The translations under genes were made by a program, and so were the position numbers. DNA of 8,233 bases, from NCBI GenBank assembly GCA_012518155.1, contig JAAYTC010000199.1, positions 1 to 8,233 on the forward strand, read 5' to 3'. The stretch comes from Bacteroidales bacterium (GTDB lineage Bacteria > Bacteroidota > Bacteroidia > Bacteroidales > Dysgonomonadaceae). Of this stretch, positions 5,716 to 8,233 are shown in pieces. The notes beneath the pieces were generated by a model. That model was not told the DNA's origin. It saw only the letters and a program-made list of their open reading frames with translations, and searched no databases. The stretch's first letter is position 1. Each line of letters opens with the position of its first letter.

Positions 5716-8233
5716 TAAGTTTCTCGAACATGCTTTATTGTAATGGGCGTCTTGTCGGCCGCTTTCAATTCCGGTGAGGAGATAACGATGGTTCGTTTCT
5801 CTCCCGGCAGGAGGTCGATAAAGTTATCGCTGAAGCGAGCTCCCTGAATGGGTATTTCCACTAAAACGTCTTTTGCGAGCTTCTTACTGGACAGTGTTAC
5901 CCGGTACTCCCCGTCACGGTACTGCACTCTGGTTGCAACCTCGGTTGGGGGCAGCTCCAGTTTATTGGGCCAGTAAAAGAAATGATCCTTCGTGGAGATC
6001 ACCTTCCCCTTGCTATCGCTCAGGAAAGCACGAATCACCGTGCGCGTTTTTTCCGCTTCGGTTACCAGCTCGGCCACGTTGAATGTTTTCACGATGCGGC
6101 TGTCGTTAGCTTTGGCACTTACCCGCTCGGTGAACTCCTTCCGCTTCCCGGTCGTGAAGTCGACCACCTGCACGGTGAGCCGCAGGTTGTCGCGATCTTC
6201 CAGGAAGTCCGACATCGTGTAGTAATGCAGTTTATCGTCCTTGTGTTCCACGCCCAGCGCGAGCGGGGCCAGCACGTCCCTCATCCGGTAGTGCTGCGCT
6301 TTCCAGTTGTTGTAGTAGTCGATGCTCGACCAAGAGACCACCGGCCAATCGTCGTTGATTTGCCAGTATAGTGCTCCCATGCAGTAAGGCCTGCCGCGGC
6401 GCATCGCTTCCACCGACTCCTCCATGCCGTTGCCTTGCATCAACAGGCCGATATACACGAAATCCTCGAAGTTTTTCGGTTCGTGGTAATACATGTCCAT
6501 ATACTTTTTGATCAGCGAATTGCCGGTAGAGGCTTTTTGGTGCACCTTCATCACGTCGCTCTCGAGGCTCCATTGCTCTTCGGGAGCAAAGGAGCGGATG
6601 GTTTTCATCTCGGGGAACGATTGGAAACCGAACTCGCTGGCGAAGCGCGGTAGCCGGTCCGCCATCCCCTCGAACGGCAGGTGTCCGTACCATAAGGCCC
6701 AGTCGTGCGCGTCGCTCGCCGCGAACTTCTCCGGGTTGCCCCAGTTGGAGTCGTAGGGTGACCCGTGGATGTAACTTCTCGTACCGTCGTGCGCTTCTAC
6801 CAGACTTGGGATCAGTTCCCGGAAGGTCTTGTCGTACCCCTCGAACCAAGCTTCCATCACCTCCGCGGGGTACTCCTTTTGCCACCCCCAGTGACGGAGT
6901 CCCTCTTCCACTTCGTTGTTACCGCACCAAAAGGCGAGCGAGGCGTGGTTGCGGAGCCGTTTGATGTTGTAGATCACCTCCTCCTGCACGTTGGCCAGGA
7001 AGGCATCGTCGGAAGGGTAGGGCACGCAGCCGAAGATAAAGTCCTGCCACACGAGGATACCTTTCTCGTCGGCATGGCGGTAAAACTCCTCGTTCTCGTA
7101 AATGCCCCCTCCCCAGACGCGCACGAAGTTCATGTTGGATGAGAGGATATTGTCGAACAGCCGGTCGTAGTACTCGCCCGACTGCTGGGTCGTAAAGATC
7201 TCCCCGGGTATGTAGTTGGCTCCCTTCGCGAAGATGGGGGTGCCGTTTACCTCGAAGTAGAAGGAGCGACCATGCTCGTCCCGGTCCTGTACCAGGCGGA
7301 CCGAACGGAAGCCGATTCTTTCATCTTTCTTATCCACGACTTGATCGTCGATCAGGAGCATAACGTGAAAATCATAGAGGTGTTGCTCCCCCCAATGGAT
7401 CGGCATCCACAGATTGGGATTCTCGATCACCATATCGAGGGAGATAACGTTTTTGCCTTTTTTCAGCAAGATATCTTTTCCCGTTGATTCAAGCGGGTCC
7501 CGGGAGTCATTGGCGTATCCCACCGCGATTTTAGCCGGGGTTTCGACGAGTGAATAGATCTCCACCTGATTCTCGATTTCGGCTTTTTCTTTCGTGACGC
7601 TCTGCTGTTTCACGTGAAAGTCATCGATGCGCGCTTTATTATAGAAGGTGAGCGAAACCGGTTTCCAGATGCCCATCTGCACGATGCGGATGCCCCAGTC
7701 CCACCCGAAGTGGTAGGGTGCTTTCCGGTTGTAGATGCTTAGCTTCTCCTCCCGATGGTCGTTCCCCGCCGGGTAGTCGTACCCGAAGGTGGCCCGTGCC
7801 GGCATCATCCGTTGTACCGGCGAGTAGAAACGGATATAGAGTTTGTTTTCTCCCTCTAACAATAGGTGCTTAATCGACACCTCGTGGCCGACGAACATGT
7901 TCTCCGACTGCAGGATGCGCGACCCGTTCAGGAACACGTCGGCATGGGTATCCAACCCTTCGAACGCGAGGAGGGCATCGTCGTATTTCAGCTGGTCGCC
8001 TGTCACAGTGAAACTCTTTCTAAAATCCCAGTTTTCGTCCTCCACCCACTGCACTTTCTCTTCGTTGGTGCCCCAAAACGGGTCCGGCAATACGCCGTGT
8101 CGGACCAGGTCGCGTTGCACCGATCCCGGGACTTCGGCATCGTACCACTGCTCTTTGTTCATCTGTGAGAATTGCCACCCTTCGTTCAAAGAGAGGGTCG
8201 CGCCCGACTGCGCCCATAAAGATAAAGGTGCCA
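5712..8233 (-). CDS. Exo-beta-mannosidase, glycoside hydrolase family 2 (N-terminus outside window)
   Basis: The enzyme removes beta-linked mannose from the non-reducing ends of manno-oligosaccharides or of the N-glycan core (EC 3.2.1.25). Numbering is from the Leu codon at 8187-8189. A jelly-roll sugar-binding domain (about 1-185) contains the mannosidase hallmark HFGWDWG at 160-166. An Ig-like domain follows (about 187-295), then a TIM barrel (about 296-650) and C-terminal beta domains. The acid/base is Glu426 in WCGNNE and the nucleophile is Glu519 in FASEFGFQS. Their spacing of 93 residues equals, as I recall, that of Bacteroides thetaiotaomicron Man2A (Glu462/Glu555). WQINDDWPVVSWS at 609-621 closes the barrel. 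A TTG at 8187-8189 might be read as the start, but the frame stays open to the right edge and reads APLSLWAQSGATLSLNEGW. This is the end of a signal peptide, so the true start is off the window and the protein is exported, probably to the periplasm. Its TGA overlaps the edge of the repeat element at 5498-5715. Confidence 0.96.
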   Translation of the reverse strand, partial: APLSLWAQSGATLSLNEGWQFSQMNKEQWYDAEVPGSVQRDLVRHGVLPDPFWGTNEEKVQWVEDENWDFRKSFTVTGDQLKYDDALLAFEGLDTHADVFLNGSRILQSENMFVGHEVSIKHLLLEGENKLYIRFYSPVQRMMPARATFGYDYPAGNDHREEKLSIYNRKAPYHFGWDWGIRIVQMGIWKPVSLTFYNKARIDDFHVKQQSVTKEKAEIENQVEIYSLVETPAKIAVGYANDSRDPLESTGKDILLKKGKNVISLDMVIENPNLWMPIHWGEQHLYDFHVMLLIDDQVVDKKDERIGFRSVRLVQDRDEHGRSFYFEVNGTPIFAKGANYIPGEIFTTQQSGEYYDRLFDNILSSNMNFVRVWGGGIYENEEFYRHADEKGILVWQDFIFGCVPYPSDDAFLANVQEEVIYNIKRLRNHASLAFWCGNNEVEEGLRHWGWQKEYPAEVMEAWFEGYDKTFRELIPSLVEAHDGTRSYIHGSPYDSNWGNPEKFAASDAHDWALWYGHLPFEGMADRLPRFASEFGFQSFPEMKTIRSFAPEEQWSLESDVMKVHQKASTGNSLIKKYMDMYYHEPKNFEDFVYIGLLMQGNGMEESVEAMRRGRPYCMGALYWQINDDWPVVSWSSIDYYNNWKAQHYRMRDVLAPLALGVEHKDDKLHYYTMSDFLEDRDNLRLTVQVVDFTTGKRKEFTERVSAKANDSRIVKTFNVAELVTEAEKTRTVIRAFLSDSKGKVISTKDHFFYWPNKLELPPTEVATRVQYRDGEYRVTLSSKKLAKDVLVEIPIQGARFSDNFIDLLPGEKRTIVISSPELKAADKTPITIKHVRETY

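Noticed and set aside
6232..6885. 217-codon minus-strand ORF within the mannosidase
   Set aside because: It is a long but Arg/Gly/Pro-rich shadow frame of a GC-rich gene whose own frame carries the GH2 active site.
8187..8189. TTG as the start codon of the mannosidase
   Set aside because: The frame continues to the window edge and encodes the end of a signal peptide, so this is an internal Leu codon.

Overview
The window reads as chromosomal DNA from a member of the Bacteroidota, most likely the order Bacteroidales. The main evidence is the divergent intergenic region at 2066-2181, where each strand carries a perfect TAnnTTTG box, the -7 element of Bacteroidota promoters. No start codon has a convincing Shine-Dalgarno sequence, which is also typical. 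The protein families fit: an archaeal/eukaryote-type prolyl-tRNA synthetase, a membrane-anchored MutS-domain ATPase and a secreted GH2 beta-mannosidase. I cannot name the genus from sequence alone.

Layout from left to right. (1) 1-455 (+) is the 3' end of an unrecognised protein, cut by the window edge. (2) 456-583 is a convergent gap with a strong hairpin at 477-509 and a 20-bp tandem duplication of the proS tail at 563-603. (3) 584-2065 (-) is proS. (4) 2066-2181 is a divergent promoter region. (5) 2182-3984 (+) is a 600-residue protein with a MutS-type ATPase domain behind two pairs of membrane helices. (6) 3985-4075 is a convergent gap holding a 62-bp repeat copy. (7) 4076-5458 (-) is a 14-helix MFS exporter of the DHA2 type, ending in an 11-base A tract. 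(8) 5459-5711 has no gene. It is largely filled by a roughly 200-bp imperfect inverted repeat whose left arm is related to the copy at 4014-4075. (9) 5712-8233 (-) is a beta-mannosidase cut by the right edge just inside its signal peptide.

The genes do not form one pathway. proS and the MutS-like gene share only an upstream region. The mannosidase and the MFS gene lie on the same strand, but 253 bp and a large hairpin separate them, so I do not read them as a tight operon. The part least explained by ordinary genes is the repeat family around the MFS gene (4014-4075 and 5498-5715), which looks like a small non-coding mobile or structured element. Smaller oddities are the duplicated proS tail and the A tract at the exporter's C-terminus. 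I found no RNA genes, CRISPR arrays, transposase genes or clearly new multigene defence or biosynthetic system.
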